In this document: in pieces, positions 44,236-54,862 of the stretch | Layout of the letters: each line of letters starts with the position of its first letter | How positions within the stretch are numbered: the first letter of the stretch is position 1 | Source of the DNA: Mesocentrotus franciscanus | Taxonomy: Eukaryota > Echinodermata > Echinoidea > Camarodonta > Strongylocentrotidae | NCBI GenBank assembly: GCA_037976565.1 | Contig: CP137668.1 | Span: 1,128,719-1,192,718, forward strand | DNA length: 64,000 nucleotides | Direction of reading: 5' to 3' | Made by a program: the position numbers and the translations under genes | The notes under the pieces: model-generated | What the model was told of the DNA's origin: nothing | Seen by the model: only the letters and a program-made list of their open reading frames with translations | Database searches by the model: none

Positions 44236-46690
44236 TATATGCTAACGACATAATTCTCATACCTTTTTTGCATCTTTCTGGTTTCCAAACTTGACTTGAT
44301 TAGTGACATTGTTGATGAACCTCTGCTGTTTATTTCCTTTTTTGTTCTTCAAACCAAAAGTCTTATCCTATGAGAAAAACAAACAAAACAAACTTTTAAC
44401 AATCAAATCCTTTGTTTATATCTTTACATGTTCAAACTGTATGTAAGCAATGATATTTTCCATCAAAGCATTGACCCTACTAAGGGCCCACTTTGCATAA
44501 TGTATGCATAGGTCGCGTGCCGCGAAAGATGAATAGAGTTAGGGCATTGGTCATTGACTGCTATCTAACAAGGCAGTGCCGACCACCCTATTTTTAACAA
44601 TTCTAAAATAATTTTTCGTTCTTTGCAGCTTTTTTAGGCAGGTTGACATTCTTGCTTATGTTCTGCATGACTAGATTGTGTCTGTGCTTCGCAACTTTGG
44701 CTAAACAGGAGATGTGTGACAAATATCTTACTTTTGTTAACAAGCTTGGCTCCACAGGTGGAGTAGATGAAATAGATTATGGTTAAAAGATTGGCTTGAC
44801 AGGTGTTAGAACCAACATTGATGAATAGAGGTGATTTATTCATATGCCTAATTTGTGAAAGGGTTCGAGATAATAGACGACAAATAGTGCATCAGGAGTC
44901 AGAAGTTCTGAAGTTGAGTCTTCGTTTTTATTGCTTAACTTCTCATGGTTAAACAGCCTCAGCCAATACTAGCCATAACGCTAAACAATAGCGACATAGG
45001 TGCTACCAAGTACCATATCCACAGCTCGTCCAATAACAGCAGACTTTAAACAAAGTCTGACCACATTTCCTCCTACAGTAGGCCAAATGTACATGTCCTT
45101 GCAGTCCTCATTACACAGCTTAGAATGGCTTGCCTGCCTGTTATAGCAATACTAATGCCAACACTAACACAAAAGAAATGCACTCATGCAAAGAGTTCAA
45201 TGAGAATCCCTAATTTGCATACATAAGTATTTGAGAAGGTATGTTTCAATTATTATTTTCCAAGATAACCTGTCTGTAGCGTCACTTGGTGCCAGTATAC
45301 GAAAACGTCCGCAGCCATCCTAGATGAGCGGTCCTCCCCTAGTGTTTGGAAAGTGTTTTACATGTTTTCTTTAGCAGGTGGAGGGAATGCGCAATGGAAA
45401 ATAATTTATTTTCGTTTGAACAGCGTGAATTAGAAAACGAGAATTTAATTCGTCATTGAAACGAATTAGGTGGTCTGTTGTTGAAGGAGAAATGGTTACT
45501 GCGCATGCGTTGCAAAAAATTCAACACAGAGCGGAGTTCAATTTCGACAAAGAAAACCGGGGAAAAAACCCCCTTAAACGCATCATACAGTCAATCTGGT
45601 AAGTGGAACCGACGTATATTAGCCTAGACCTAATTTTCAAAAATAAATGCATCCGCTAAAGTGAAATTTTAGTCCAAAAGTTTGGCCGGAGTTTGGTGAT
45701 CCGTAACACCAGTTTGCAATGCAGTCCCTATGGTCGGCTTCTGTCTCTAAAGAGAGGAGCCGACCCTACCCAAATCAGAGGCTAACGAACGAAAGAGACA
45801 GGAATTTTCGGTCTAGTATCATTTGTGCTACCACTAACAGCTAACTTACTACTTAGATTTTTGCTTTTTCAACCAGTTTGAGTGAAATTAAGCCTCATAG
45901 TCATAATCTAATTTGGTAATTCAGGATAAAATCTGGCGGATCGTGGCAAAGACTCTCTATATATTTTTAGCCGATAGTATCGAAATAATTTATTTGTCGT
46001 TGATCATTCATGGTTTTGTGAAACTGAAACGGTTCATCCACTTCCTGACATCGCCGTAGCTCGTAGGTCGCCGACAAAGACATGACTGTCATCATGGACT
46101 CTGGTCAAGTCTGGAGTTGGTTTCATGAAATGACCCCCTGGTCGAGACATTCTTCTGAAAGTGAAAACTGAAAAGAAAAAATTAACTTTAATATATTAGA
46201 TCTAGATATAGGCCCTAGTCTAGATCTAGATCTAGATCTAACTTCTAACTCGAGTCTAAGTCTGAACTCTGATCTGATGATCATCGAGTCAATTGACTGC
46301 CGATCTCCGAGTCTGATTCTGAAAAATTCTTGAATTAATCGAATGTACGTTAGCTATTGAAGTTAAAATTCCGAGTGCATCGTCAATATAAATTCTGACA
46401 AAGTATGGCGCAATAACCAATAGTCTACTCGCCTTCACATAGAGTCTAGTTTCTGACGTTGCATTGCCGGTGAAATGAATGAACATGCATGATATTGCAT
46501 GATGAATGGGTTACCTGATGAATGAATGAATGAAGTGCGCGATCGAGATTAACACAACCCCACGGCCACGCACATTACCAAAAAAAAAGAAAACAAATCC
46601 TCATTCTAAAACTGAACTTGCCTCTATTACTTTCTCCTTCTTCTTCTCTACTGTTTTCTTATTAGGTCCTGCTGCTTTTTTAGGAGGCAT
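37154..46690 (-). CDS. ZC3H15: ZC3H15/DFRP1 ortholog, CCCH zinc-finger protein, 10 exons, 423 aa
   Basis: ZC3H15 (DFRP1) is known to bind and stabilise the GTPase DRG1 and acts in the cytoplasm in translation-linked functions. Coding exons: 46622-46690, 44263-44367, 43661-43769, 42628-42780, 41449-41540, 40616-40804, 39964-40110, 38856-38960, 37705-37831 and 37154-37329. All phases join to one 423-residue frame; I recall the human protein as 426. It starts [20 protein letters not shown], then the conserved [11 protein letters not shown]. Finger 1 is C103-x7-C111-x5-C117-x3-H121 ([18 protein letters not shown]). Finger 2 is C178-x17-C196-x5-C202-x3-H206. The DFRP region that contacts DRG1 follows (about 230-330, with LEELIEDE and TFMQWKKRK), and the C-terminal tail is acidic. 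Intron 1 uses a GC donor; the others are GT-AG. The introns host several transposons. The start is fixed by homology. Confidence 0.97.
38069..38731. mobile_element. Foldback element with about 220-bp arms in ZC3H15 intron 8
   Basis: The left end TTAAAGATAAAG and right end (inverse of TTCAAGATGAAGTTGAGT) bound about 660 bp inside the intron 37832-38855. The arms align in inverse orientation, for example ATGTATATGGGACTA (left) against inverted TAGTCCCATATACACAT (right). The left arm is also close to 33797-34000, so both belong to one family. No open reading frame for a transposase. Confidence 0.78.
38990..39262 (-). mobile_element. tRNA-derived SINE in ZC3H15 intron 7
   Basis: On the minus strand a B box (GGTCGCGGGTTCAGTCCC, plus-strand 39193-39212) lies about 35 nt after an A-box-like TAGTCAAACGA. 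The 3' part ends AGCGCTTAGAAACATG near 39010, and GCGCT 3' ends also occur in the L2-like LINE at 47190-47220. This suggests mobilisation by an L2-type partner. Same orientation as the host gene. Confidence 0.6.
39361..39675. mobile_element. MITE with about 55-bp terminal inverted repeats in ZC3H15 intron 7
   Basis: The left end CTGGGGGTGTTTCACAAAGA continues through CTAACTTGGACTTAA; the right end is its near-exact inverse, finishing ...TTTGTGAAACACCCCCCTG. Total length is about 315 bp with an AT-rich, non-coding centre. Intact ends suggest fairly recent insertion. The target duplication is unclear. Confidence 0.88.
41650..41854. mobile_element. 205-bp element bounded by 34-bp inverted repeats in ZC3H15 intron 4
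   Basis: The 34 bp at 41650-41683 (with GAAGCTTTTCGTCTTGCACT) recur inverted at 41821-41854 with two mismatches. The roughly 137-bp centre is unrelated to the ends. This architecture fits a tiny MITE. No other copy was found in the window. Confidence 0.7.
42331..42562 (+). mobile_element. tRNA-derived SINE in ZC3H15 intron 4
   Basis: The 5' part mimics a tRNA: A box TGGCTCGGTGG (42347-42357), B box GGTTCAAAACC (42390-42400) and a tRNA-like CCGGGAGACCCCGGG between. A body with TTGGATAGGACTTAAAGCCG follows, and the element ends in an ATC/ATT repeat tail (about 42537-42562). It lies antisense to the host gene. The body and tail argue against a functional tRNA gene. Confidence 0.85.
44198..44243. 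repeat. (AT)n repeat in ZC3H15 intron 2
   Basis: TA/AT dinucleotides lie only about 20 nt downstream of exon 2 (its end is 44263 on the minus strand), so they sit close to a 5' splice site. Confidence 0.92.
45253..45765 (-). promoter_or_regulatory. Promoter-like block inside ZC3H15 intron 1
   Basis: Three signals cluster. TGCGCATGCGTTG (45500-45512) resembles the palindromic NRF-1 site. A strong 17-bp-arm hairpin (GGTCGGCTTCTGTCTCT and its near inverse) lies at 45732-45765. On the minus strand, AGGATGGCTGCGGAC at 45318 gives a well-contexted ATG with a 21-codon frame beginning [12 protein letters not shown]. This could be an alternative first exon or the start of a nested gene. No downstream exon was identified. 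Confidence 0.3.
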
Positions 46691-46830
46691 TTCGGTAAAT
46701 CATACAGGATAAACGTAGAAAATTCCAGAAGGATAATGCGTAATTTCAAGCACGTCGACTCAATTTCGACAAGTTAACCAACAAGTAACAATGGGGGCGC
46801 GCGCGCGCTACACCAAATTGGTTGTGTATG
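46691..46830 (-). promoter_or_regulatory. Probable 5' UTR and promoter of ZC3H15
   Basis: Upstream of the start codon at 46690 lies a GC-alternating tract (GGGGGCGCGCGCGCGC, about 46794-46808) and, on the minus strand, a CCAAT motif (46817-46821). CpG-rich sequence here contrasts with the AT-rich neighbourhood, which fits a housekeeping promoter. The exact transcription start is unknown. Confidence 0.45.
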
Positions 46831-47189
46831 GTACGCATAAGGATGAAATTACAAATGAATTTTTAGAATCTTATCAACACTTTCAATTTCAATTTCTATT
46901 CATTTTATTTTAGCAAATTAATTATTGCAAAATAACATGATGGCCAAAACTCAATTCTCGATTGTGAAGAAGAAAGGGTCTCAACAAATAAGCAGATTAT
47001 GATTTTTTTTTTTAAATCCGTCAAGTATCACTAAAATAGGCTTACGTTTATTTCCTGGAAAAAAAAAATTAGCTCACAGTCGCTATGTAACTTTCAACAC
47101 AAGCTCACCAAAGCGGTGCTCTATGAGCTAGTAGCCTCTCTTCCGACCTTGGAATCTGGTATGAGTGGCAACAATAACACTGATATTAA

Positions 47190-48170
47190 TAATAATATAG
47201 AATATTTAGGAGCGCTAAAAACAATAAGTACCATAGCGCTTACAAATACAAAAATATGAAAAGAGGACAACAATTTACAGTCTCACAGGAAGTAGATCAC
47301 ATAGATCACTAGGGGAAAGCCTAAGTTTTGAGGGATCTTTTGAAGGTGGCAGGACAGGTAATTTCCCTTATGGAAAGGGGGATGTTGTTCCAAGTCTTTG
47401 TTGCTGAGCGAAGATAACGAGAAGGTGTATATATTGGAGGGTGTCATTAAGATATTCAGGTGCCAAATGATTGACTATTTTGAAAGCATACTAATTTTTT
47501 AAAGTTTTATTTATTTATTTTTTTATAGTTGTTCCTGGTGGTCCCCCTTCTTTTCTGACATAGCATGGGGGCATTTGATATGCTGCCCCCCTAGGAAAAA
47601 TCGTGGGGAGGGGGGACATGTCCCCCCTGTCCCCCCCCCGGATTGACGCCCTTGCAGTGGAGTGAAGTATGAGTAGACCCGCAAGGCCAAGGCCAAGGCC
47701 GGCACGACTCTGGAGTCTGGACAGTTTCAAGTTTCCCGTTCTATCTCTAGCACACAAAACAGTATTAAGACTATTGCAGCTAGTAATCCAACCTAGAAAG
47801 AATTAGAGCTCGGACAGCATGGTGACATGTCTTACTAAATCAATGAATCTACGAATCCTCAATAACTTGCAGAGATAATAATTACAATTACGGACTACGT
47901 GGTTTACATGAGAGGACAATGTGAACATGGCATCAATGCATACATCAAGATCTATAATAATTTTAGGGGAGAGAGGAATGAATTGATCATTTACATCAAG
48001 TCGTACATCTGATATGACTGTATTGCAGATGGCGAGCAGAAGAACAAAAGGCCATGAATTCAGTTTTGGTATTATTCAATTGGAGATAGTTAGACGACAT
48101 CCAAGTGCTTATCTCTGCAATACATAGTGAGATTTGGTCAAGTGTTTCGTTAATGTATTTTGCACGAAAT
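47190..48170 (-). mobile_element. Decayed L2/CR1-type LINE, C-terminal reverse transcriptase and 3' end
   Basis: On the minus strand, fragments of a LINE reverse transcriptase appear in order: EISTWMSSNYLQLNNTKTEF (about 48130-48070), a broken SRLDY/CNSL motif (about 47790) and YTPSRYLRSATKTWNNIPLS (about 47440-47380) followed by FKRSLKT. These are hallmarks of the L2/CR1 3' reverse-transcriptase region. Several frameshifts and stops make it dead. A C-rich insertion (47500-47660) replaces part of the body. The 3' end contains GCGCT and AAT-rich sequence. Confidence 0.8.
47500..47660 (-). mobile_element. G-rich retroposon-like insert with A-rich tail
   Basis: Read on the minus strand, the block starts near AGGGCGTCAATCCGGGGG and ends in an AAAAAAATAAATAAATAAA tail (plus strand about 47508-47525). 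It lies inside the decayed L2-like LINE and interrupts its order. The G-rich 5' part and A-rich 3' end suggest a small retroposon, but it is not matched to a known family. Confidence 0.4.
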
Positions 48171-48478
48171 GCGCAAGATTGAAAGAAAACTACCCAACAT
48201 CAGGCCGGTGCTTCTTCTGCAAAATAAACCTGAACCTGTAGATTTGCTCTATATAAAATGAGTATTAATCTCTATTTACAAAAAACGTTACACAAGCCCA
48301 GTCCAGTGGAGGACGCAGGATCGGTCTTTATATTTGGCCTTGGCGTTGACACCCTCTATAGGTCTTTAGGGTCTTTAGGGGTACCAGGTAAAAAAATATC
48401 AGAGGTATACGAATGTCAGAGGTAAATATATCAGAGGTAAAAATGCCAGACTATAAAGGTCTATATGCCAATGAAAAC

Positions 48479-51400
48479 GATAATGACAATGATAATGACA
48501 ATGATAATGACAATGATAATGACAATGATAATGACAATGATAATGACAATGATAATGAAATGATAATGAAATGATAATGACAATGATAATGACAACGATA
48601 ATGACAACGATAATGACAATGATAATGACAATGATAATGACAATGATAATGACAATGATAATGACAATGATAATGACAACGATAATGACAATGATAATGA
48701 CAATGATAATGACAATGATAATGACAATGATAATGACAACGATAATGACAATGATAATGACAATGATAATGACAATGATAATGACAACGATGATGACAAT
48801 GATAATGACAATGATAATGACAATGATAATGACAATGATAATGACAACGATAATGACAACGATAATGACAATGATAATGACAACGATAATGACAATGATA
48901 ATGACAATGATAATGACAATGATAATGACAATGATAATGACAATGATAATGACAATGATAATGACAATGATAATGACAATGATAATGACAATGATAATGA
49001 CAATGATAATGACAACGATAATGACAACGATAATGACAATGATAATGACAACGATAATGACAATGATAATGACAATGATAATGACAATGATAATGACAAT
49101 GATAATGACAATGATAATGACAATGATAATGATGATTGTGATGATAATGATAATAATGATATTGATAACGATGATGATAATGATAATGAAATGATAATGA
49201 CAATGATAATGACAACGATAATGACAACGATAATGACAATGATAATGACAACGATAATGACAATGATAATGACAATGATAATGACAATGATAATGACAAC
49301 GATAATGACAATGATAATGATAATGATAATGAAATGATAATGACAATGATAATGACAATGATAATGACAATGATAATGACAATGATAATGACAATGATAA
49401 TGACAATGATAATGACAATGATAATGACAATGATAATGATGATTGTGATGATAATGATAATAATGATATTGATAACGATGATGATAATGATAATGAAATG
49501 ATAATGACAATGATAATGACAACGATAATGACAATGATAATGACAACGATAATGACAATGATAATGACAATGATAATGACAATGATAATGACAATGATAA
49601 TGACAATGATAATGACAATGATAATGACAATGATAATGACAATGATAATGACAATGATAATGACAACGATAATGACAACGATAATGACAATGATAATGAC
49701 AACGATAATGACAATGATAATGACAATGATAATGACAATGATAATGACAATGATAATGACAATGATAATGACAATGATAATGATGATTGTGATGATAATG
49801 ATAATAATGATATTGATAACGATGATGATAATGATAATGAAATGATAATGACAATGATAATGACAACGATAATGACAATGATAATGACAATGATAATGAC
49901 AATGATAATGACAATGATAATGACAATGATAATGACAACGATAATGACAACGATAATGACAATGATAATGACAATGATAATGACAATTATAATGACAATG
50001 ATAATGACAATGATAATGAAATGATAATGACAATGATAATGACAATGATAATGACAATGATAATGACAATGATAATGACAATGATAATGACAACGATAAT
50101 GACAACGATAATGACAATGATAATGACAATGATAATGACAATGATAATGACAATGATAATGACAACGATAATGACAATGATAATGACAATGATAATGACA
50201 ATGATAATGACAATGATAATGACAACGATAATGACAATGATAATGACAACGATAATGACAACGATAATGACAATGATAATGACAATGATAATGACAATGA
50301 TAATGACAATGATAATGACAATGATAATGACAATGATAATGACAATGATAATGACAACGATAATGACAACGATAATGACAACGATAATGACAATGATAAT
50401 GACAACGATAATGACAACGATAATGACAATGATAATGACAATGATAATGACAATGATAATGACAATGATAATGACAATGATAATGACAATGATAATGACA
50501 ATGATAATGACAATGATAATGACAACGATAATGACAACGATAATGACAATGATAATGACAATGATAATGACAATTATAATGACAATGATAATGACAATGA
50601 TAATGAAATGATAATGACAATGATAATGACAATGATAATGACAATTATAATGACAACGATAATGACAACGATAATGACAACGATAATGACAATGATAATG
50701 ACAATGATAATGAAATGATAATGACAATGATAATGACAACGATAATGACAACGATAATGACAATGATAATGACAATGATAATGACAATGATAATGACAAT
50801 GATAATGAAATGATAATGACAATGATAATGACAATGATAATGACAACGATAATGACAATGATAATGACAATGATAATGACAATTATAATGACAATGATAA
50901 TGACAATGATAATGAAATGATAATGACAATGATAATGACAATGATAATGACAATGATAATGAAATGATAATGACAATGATAATGACAATGATAATGACAA
51001 TGATAATGACAATGATAATGACAATGATAATGACAATGATAATGACAATGATAATGACAATGATAATGACAATGATAATGAAATGATAATGACAATGATA
51101 ATGACAATGATAATGACAATGATAATGACAATGATAATGACAATGATAATGACAATGATAATGACAATGATAATGACAATGATAATGACAATGATAATGA
51201 CAATGATAATGACAATGATAATGAAATGATAATGACAATGATAATGACAATGATAATGACAAACATGCAATGATAATGATAAATAAAATGCTAATGCTAA
51301 TAATAACGATAATAATAATGATAATGATATGATAATGATGATTGTGATGATAATGATAATAATGATATTGATAACGATGATGATAATGATAATGAAAATG

Positions 51401-51640
51401 TTAGTGATAATGATAATAGTACTATGGTAATGGTAATGATAATGGTATAATGATGATAATGGCAATGGTAATTAATGATGATTATTATGATGATGAAAAT
51501 GGTTATAAAAAGTGGTAAGAATAATGGTAATGATGATGATAATAATAATGGTATTGGTAATGATAATGATAATGGTAGTGGTTATATATGATAATAATTA
51601 TGATAACGATGATAATGATAATGGTTTTCTTCATCAGAAC
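48479..51640. repeat. Giant GATAATGACAAY 12-bp satellite with higher-order structure
   Basis: The basic unit is GATAATGACAAT, with a C-ending variant GATAATGACAAC and an 11-bp variant GATAATGAAAT that shifts the period. A roughly 60-bp cassette starting GATGATTGTGATGATAATGA recurs at 49131, 49438 and 49782, and in diverged form at 51337, giving higher-order periods of about 307 and 344 bp. From about 51263 to 51640 the array degenerates into GATAAT/GGTAAT repeats. Frames of 500-727 codons across it, on either strand, are artefacts. Confidence 0.98.
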
Positions 51641-52241
51641 CCCCCACACACGCCTATAACTAAAATACTTTCAATGCACGTTCTTTTTGTTTTTCGTGTG
51701 ATCAGGTAAATTCCCTTACTTCTGAAAGATTACACAAATTAGATCTCCCTTCACTGTATAAAAGTTAACTTGTTAATATTTATCTGCATGCTAGATTTGT
51801 CACTAAAACCTTTGTTTCGGTTGAATATAACATTACCTGTACATTTCTTGCCTGAACTGCTATTTCATGTTTATTAATACTGAATTTGTAAAAGTTAAAT
51901 TTACATTTTCCCATTCTCATTTTATGTAATAATCTTTCATCTTTTCTACAAAATCCAGATAAGTTGATAAGTCTCGAACTCTCGATATATTTGAATGGAT
52001 GTGAAATAGGAATCTACCTTTGTCTAAAAAATTGTTTCCCACTGATCTTGCCATAATGATTGCTGATAAAAATGACGCTTGTTTAGCTAAACTCTCGGCT
52101 CTTTCGTTTCCCTGTAGTTCGCAATGCGCAGGTATACACTCAAATTGTATACGTCTATACCAAAAGCGTGTAATTGTGTCAATTTCTCCGATATTTTCAT
52201 TTCTATATAAAAAATTATATCGAGAAAAAGAATTCGTCCAT

Positions 52242-53305
52242 TTATATCACAACAGACAGCATTGGTATTTTATAAGAGCCTAATCCAAAGCAAATTTGAT
52301 TATTGTGATGTAATCTGGGGAAACTTATATAGGAAAAGTACTTGACAACCATCTACAAAAACTTAAAAATAGAGCTCTTCGTTGTGTATTAGATGTGGAT
52401 TGGATGTATCCGTCAGAACTAGTATTATTTACAAAGTTAGATGTCAAAATACTTGAGGGGAGGCGAAATATATACGCACTTAACGACCTGTATAATGTAC
52501 AAAATTGCACATGATATGCTACCAGAGAGTACATGTAATCAATTTGTATTTAGTAACAGTAATTATGTTTTAAAGGTAAGTATGTCCCATTTGCAGGTCA
52601 AAAAATGAAAAGGTTAAATTCCAACGGCATTTGAAAGACAATACTTATTTAGAACTTCCCTCAAAATGAAACTGAGGTTTGAAACTGACCTTTTGTGGGA
52701 AAATAACGACCATTATTTGTCGAATCGACATAAGTGATTGCAATCACCTAAGTAATAGTCTGATTTCCAGACCCTTGTACCAAATGGCCGTACGTTTTGT
52801 GCTGCACAAAGATTCAATCAGTTTAATTTTGGCCATTACAAGAAGTGGGTTATTGATGTAGACAAAATAATGCTCATGTACCTGTTACAGCTCATTTTAG
52901 GTATGTTATTAACTTATTACCAAAGGAAAAAAAGAAGTCAGTCAGTCATGCAATAGTGTCTGACAGTGAAGTCTAGACGGTAAACGGGTTTCCTTGCATA
53001 ATTTGAATACTATAGGACACTGCTAGCGTTTAAATTTCACAGATAGGCCATATATGGCATATTCATAATTCCTGCAAAGTTCTACAGAATTTGATGTTGG
53101 CTGCAAAAGGGACATATTATCTTTAAGACATTCATATTATAAAATCAAACTACCACCAGTTAAAAACTAATTAAAACAAGAGAAGTCTGCAATACAGAGG
53201 AGCAAAAGTTAACGATGGAATGAGTTACCTAATGATGTAAAAGCTTTGGGCTTTTACAGATTTAAATTGGACAGTAGAGTGAGATAGTATTGTATTGGCT
53301 CCTTT

Positions 53306-53338
<33 letters not shown>

Positions 53339-53377
53339 TCATTTCTCTCTTTTTCTCTTTCTCTCTTTCTCTCTCTC

Positions 53378-53410
<33 letters not shown>

Positions 53411-53896
53411 GTTATGCATCTTGTTCGCAATCTGTGTAATATGCTGTGCAATCACACTCTGAGCTGCCTATTCAATATAGTTATAATCAATGTTTGCCAG
53501 TTTGCTAATTCGTTTGTTTTTCTCGATCTATTGCATCATGAGGTTCATCCTTTTTAATATATATCAATTTTTTAATTTTTAATTTTCAATACCTAACTTT
53601 AACTTAACTTTTACTTTATTTTTTATTTAATTTCATATTTGTATTTATCAATTATTATATTATGTTATATATCACGCTCGTTACATTTATTTTCATTGTA
53701 TTTTATTCAATTGATTTTAAATCCGCTCTTCTTTTACTGTTGTAATTTGTTTAATTTGTATTGCGTCTTTTTAAAAATTGTCTATATTTGTTTTTTTATG
53801 TATGGCTTGCAGAAGAACAGCCGCCTTGGCTGATATCAAGTGATCCTTGTTGAAATAAAATAAAATGAAATGAAATGAAATAAAATGAATTATACT
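52242..53896 (+). mobile_element. 5'-truncated LINE fragment inserted in the RNase H LINE
   Basis: The plus strand encodes the C-terminal end of a LINE reverse transcriptase: TALVFYKSLIQSKFDYCDVI (from about 52256), LKNRALRCVLDVDWMYPSEL, LEGRRNIYAL, MYKIAHDMLPES, and after the MITE RWNELPNDVKALGFYRFKLD (about 53214-53273). Frameshifts and stops are present. The 3' UTR holds a CT microsatellite (about 53308-53412) and ends in an AAATG/AAATA tail. Direct repeats AGAATTCGTCCAT (52229-52241) and AGATTTGTCCAT (53897-53908) look like a diverged target-site duplication. Confidence 0.82.
52570..53126 (+). mobile_element. TTAA MITE, copy 3, inside the LINE reading frame
   Basis: Flanked by TTAA at 52570-52573 and 53123-53126, with the element at 52574-53122 (549 bp). 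Ends read AGGTAAGTATGTCCC and GGGACATATTATCT. Removing the element plus one TTAA makes the LINE frame continuous (SNSNYVL then RHSYYKIKLPP), so TTAA is a target-site duplication rather than part of the element. Confidence 0.92.
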
Positions 53897-54400
53897 AGAT
53901 TTGTCCATGTTTTTAGCCTGCAAGGATGACATCGAATCTGATAATATTACTACAGATACTGGTAGAGAGTCCTCTATCCATTGTAAGGCTAGGATGATTG
54001 CTGTCAGTTCAGCAGTCATAATATTAACGGGGGTGGTTCTATACCCTCTACTTATCTTAAATTTTGCAATATATAAGGCTGCACCTGTTAGACCATCATC
54101 AAGTCATACGGTTTAGAACTTTAGATCCATCTGTATACAATTTCAAATAGTTGTTCCATATTTTTGAGATGATTTCTTAATGCACAATTTAACTGCGCTG
54201 TATTGGAGGCGACTCTTTCTTTTTCACATTGATCATGTATACTGAAAGAACATTTGGTTTCACAAAATGCCAAGGAGGGGTACGAGGAGTACAATCCGCC
54301 TGTTTTTCTAGGTTTGGTGTTTCTAAAGGTGCAAGCTCGGTTCATGAGGGGATCCTCATTCTCTTTTCATATATATGGCATTCGTATTGCCAACAATAAT

Positions 54401-54862
54401 TATTGTGTAATAATATTCTTTGTAGCCGTCCTATTAAATTTAATGATCACGCCATCTTCGGCTGGCAGCAAGTAAGTAGGGGGAGGTCGCATATTGCGTT
54501 GGTGCATGCACAGTACAGAACTGGCGTATTTTACAGTTCTGTGGGTGCATGTGGTGCATGCAGTGCAAGTTAAGTGCAGTGGAGATCAAAATTAAATAGG
54601 CGAGATTCTTATGTACTGTACGCCCACACCAACGGTCCACACGCAGCGCAGCGCAGTGACTAATTTTTCAGGAGCTTAGGCACCGTGTTGACCCTTGTAA
54701 TTGGAGGCTTGTTATGTTGGAGCCACTTTTTGATCTCCGTGTGTCCCATCAGCTAGTCATACACGTACATGTGCCGGTATATTTGTATAGCTAGAAATGT
54801 GCAGGAATAGACGATCTGTACTAGCTATGCATGAATAACGAAAACATTTACAGGCTACAGCA
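54401..54862. other. Upstream flank of the GT31 gene
   Basis: It contains repeated TGCATGC/GGTGCATG strings (about 54500-54560) and a GCGCAGCGCAGCGCAG tract. The AG at about 54852-54853 (TTTACAG|GC) just before the ATG suggests a 5' non-coding exon further upstream. The promoter was not located. Confidence 0.4.

Larger units (their letters stand above)
51640..54400 (-). mobile_element. Decayed I/Jockey-type LINE with RNase H domain, split by a younger LINE
   Basis: The minus strand carries an RNase H domain in two halves. The first half (about 54140-53909) has YTDGSK, then AELTAIILALQWIE and VVILSDSMSSLQA. The second half (about 52228-52045) has FECIPAHCELQGNERAESLA, the conserved end of LINE RNase H. 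Downstream, DERLLHKMRMGKCKFNFYKF (about 51930-51870) fits the region after RNase H. Between the halves lies the plus-strand LINE at 52242-53896. Stops and frameshifts show it is inactive. Its 3' side runs into the GATAAT satellite. Confidence 0.8.

Noticed and set aside
48479..51262. Regularly spaced repeats resembling a CRISPR array
   Set aside because: The repeat is a continuous 12-bp tandem unit with no unique spacers, in a eukaryotic context with spliced genes.
48399..51465. Very long reading frames (up to 727 codons) with Ser-Leu, His-Tyr or Ile-Val repeats, on both strands
   Set aside because: They arise because the 12-bp satellite lacks stops in several frames. Composition is purely periodic and frames overlap on both strands, so none is a gene.
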